Source: Janthinobacterium sp. TND4EL3
Lineage (GTDB): Bacteria; Pseudomonadota; Gammaproteobacteria; Burkholderiales; Burkholderiaceae_D
Direction: 5' to 3'
DNA length: 64,000 nucleotides
Assembly (NCBI RefSeq): GCF_900156175.1
Contig: NZ_FTMV01000012.1
Span: forward strand, 124,001 to 188,000
The translations under genes and the position numbers were made by a program. The notes beneath the pieces are model-generated. The model had not been told where the DNA came from. It did not search any database and saw nothing but the letters and a program-made list of their open reading frames with translations. Shown here piece by piece: positions 63,809 through 64,000 of the stretch; the stretch's first letter is position 1; every line of letters begins with the position of its first letter.

Positions 63809-63851
63809 ATATTAGTCCGACTGCTAATGAGATGTCAACAGTCGGACTAAT
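63809..63851 (-). promoter_or_regulatory. Early leftward promoter with twin operators
   Basis: On the minus strand TTGACA (63833-63838), an 18-bp spacer and TAATAT (63809-63814) form a promoter. Two 13-bp inverted copies, ATTAGTCCGACTG (63811-63823) and CAGTCGGACTAAT (63839-63851), are perfect complements 15 bp apart. One covers the -10 and spacer, the other sits just upstream of -35. This suits a phage repressor that silences the operon; its gene is not in the window. Confidence 0.85.
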
Positions 63852-63878
63852 AAAAAATTAATTATTTATCGAGCGACG

Positions 63879-63904
63879 AAAAAAAGCCTCGAATCGTCGA
63901 GGCT
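63879..63904 (-). terminator. Terminator upstream of the early promoter
   Basis: On the minus strand AGCCTCGA CGAT TCGAGGCT is followed by a T run. It ends transcription of the partial gene at 63916 before the early promoter. Confidence 0.88.
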
Positions 63905-63915
63905 GGTATGCGTGC

Positions 63916-64000
63916 TTAGAAGGGCAGTTCGGGAGGCGGTGGCGGCCGGAAGGCCTGCCATTCGATTTCGTCAGCGTTGATCTGGTTGATCAGCGGTCCG
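63916..64000 (-). CDS. C-terminal fragment of a phage protein with SSB-like tip
   Basis: Only the last 27 residues are inside the window; the frame continues beyond 64000. The end reads EIEWQAFRPPPPPELPF, a proline run followed by an acidic residue and a Pro-Phe terminus, much like the tip of single-stranded-DNA-binding proteins (consensus DDDIPF). The stop is 12 bp before a terminator, which supports a real gene end. It could be a phage SSB or another protein using the same docking tip. Confidence 0.45.
   Translation of the reverse strand, partial: GPLINQINADEIEWQAFRPPPPPELPF

Larger units (their letters stand above)
50259..64000. mobile_element. Prophage, early left arm (continues beyond window)
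   Basis: From the integrase to the right edge every supported gene is on the minus strand. Most are ATGA-coupled, and they encode phage-type functions: integrase, excisionase-like protein, MazG-like, ASCH, NinB, YqaJ exonuclease, strand-annealing candidate, HNH-AP2 endonuclease and many unknown small proteins. A strong promoter with twin operators at 63809-63851 would drive the block, like a lambda pL operon. Repressor, replication, structural and lysis genes must lie beyond 64000. Confidence 0.92.

Overview
The window looks like a chromosome segment of a betaproteobacterium of the Oxalobacteraceae, most likely Janthinobacterium or a close relative. The evidence is the high-GC coding, the Burkholderiales-type gene order (glnD, map, rpsB, tsf, pyrH, frr, uppS, cdsA, dxr, rseP, bamA, skp, lpxD, fabZ, lpxA, lpxB, rnhB), SMC rather than MukB, and the smpB-ratA-rnfH cluster. 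The genus is inferred from overall resemblance and was not tested by a search.

Layout. Positions 1-1000 are gene-poor and partly AT-rich. Positions 1015-2944 hold a Bcr/CflA-type drug exporter, its TetR-family regulator and a near-perfect 20-bp operator palindrome. Positions 3395-8315 are the leftward glycine cleavage operon gcvT-gcvH-gcvP, with a strong promoter and a tandem glycine riboswitch. Positions 8453-18536 run rightward: a ClpP-fold protein, a PAP2 phosphatase, then smc-zipA-ligA-galU-def. A leftward block follows: a YcgR/PilZ protein, an RluF-like pseudouridine synthase, glnD and map. From 24170 to 41090 comes the large rightward block for translation factors, isoprenoid and phospholipid synthesis, outer-membrane assembly and lipid A (rpsB to lpxB, rnhB, trmH-like, an aminotransferase). 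ppsR and ppsA are divergent at 41087-44520. Then come dps, an nfeD/stomatin pair, an H-NS-type gene, smpB, and ratA-rnfH.

From about 50259 to the right edge lies the early left arm of a prophage. Every gene is on the minus strand. The arm starts at a strong promoter flanked by twin 13-bp operators (63809-63851) and runs leftward. It holds small peptides, an HNH-AP2 endonuclease, a probable strand-annealing protein, a YqaJ-type exonuclease, a KTSC protein, NinB, an RdgC protein that ends in an FtsK-gamma winged helix, an ASCH-type protein, a MazG-like protein, an excisionase-like protein, and a tyrosine integrase at the distal end. Many adjacent genes overlap as ATGA, so this is one long polycistron. 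The rest of the prophage, including its repressor, lies outside the window.

The most unusual items are three. First is the RdgC-FtsK-gamma fusion inside a phage recombination operon. Second is a dispersed repeat of about 120-130 bp with roughly 15-bp terminal inverted repeats, seen three times (after gcvP, between pyrH and frr, after dps). Third are the structured non-coding stretches in the prophage early operon. The chromosomal genes are otherwise ordinary housekeeping genes.
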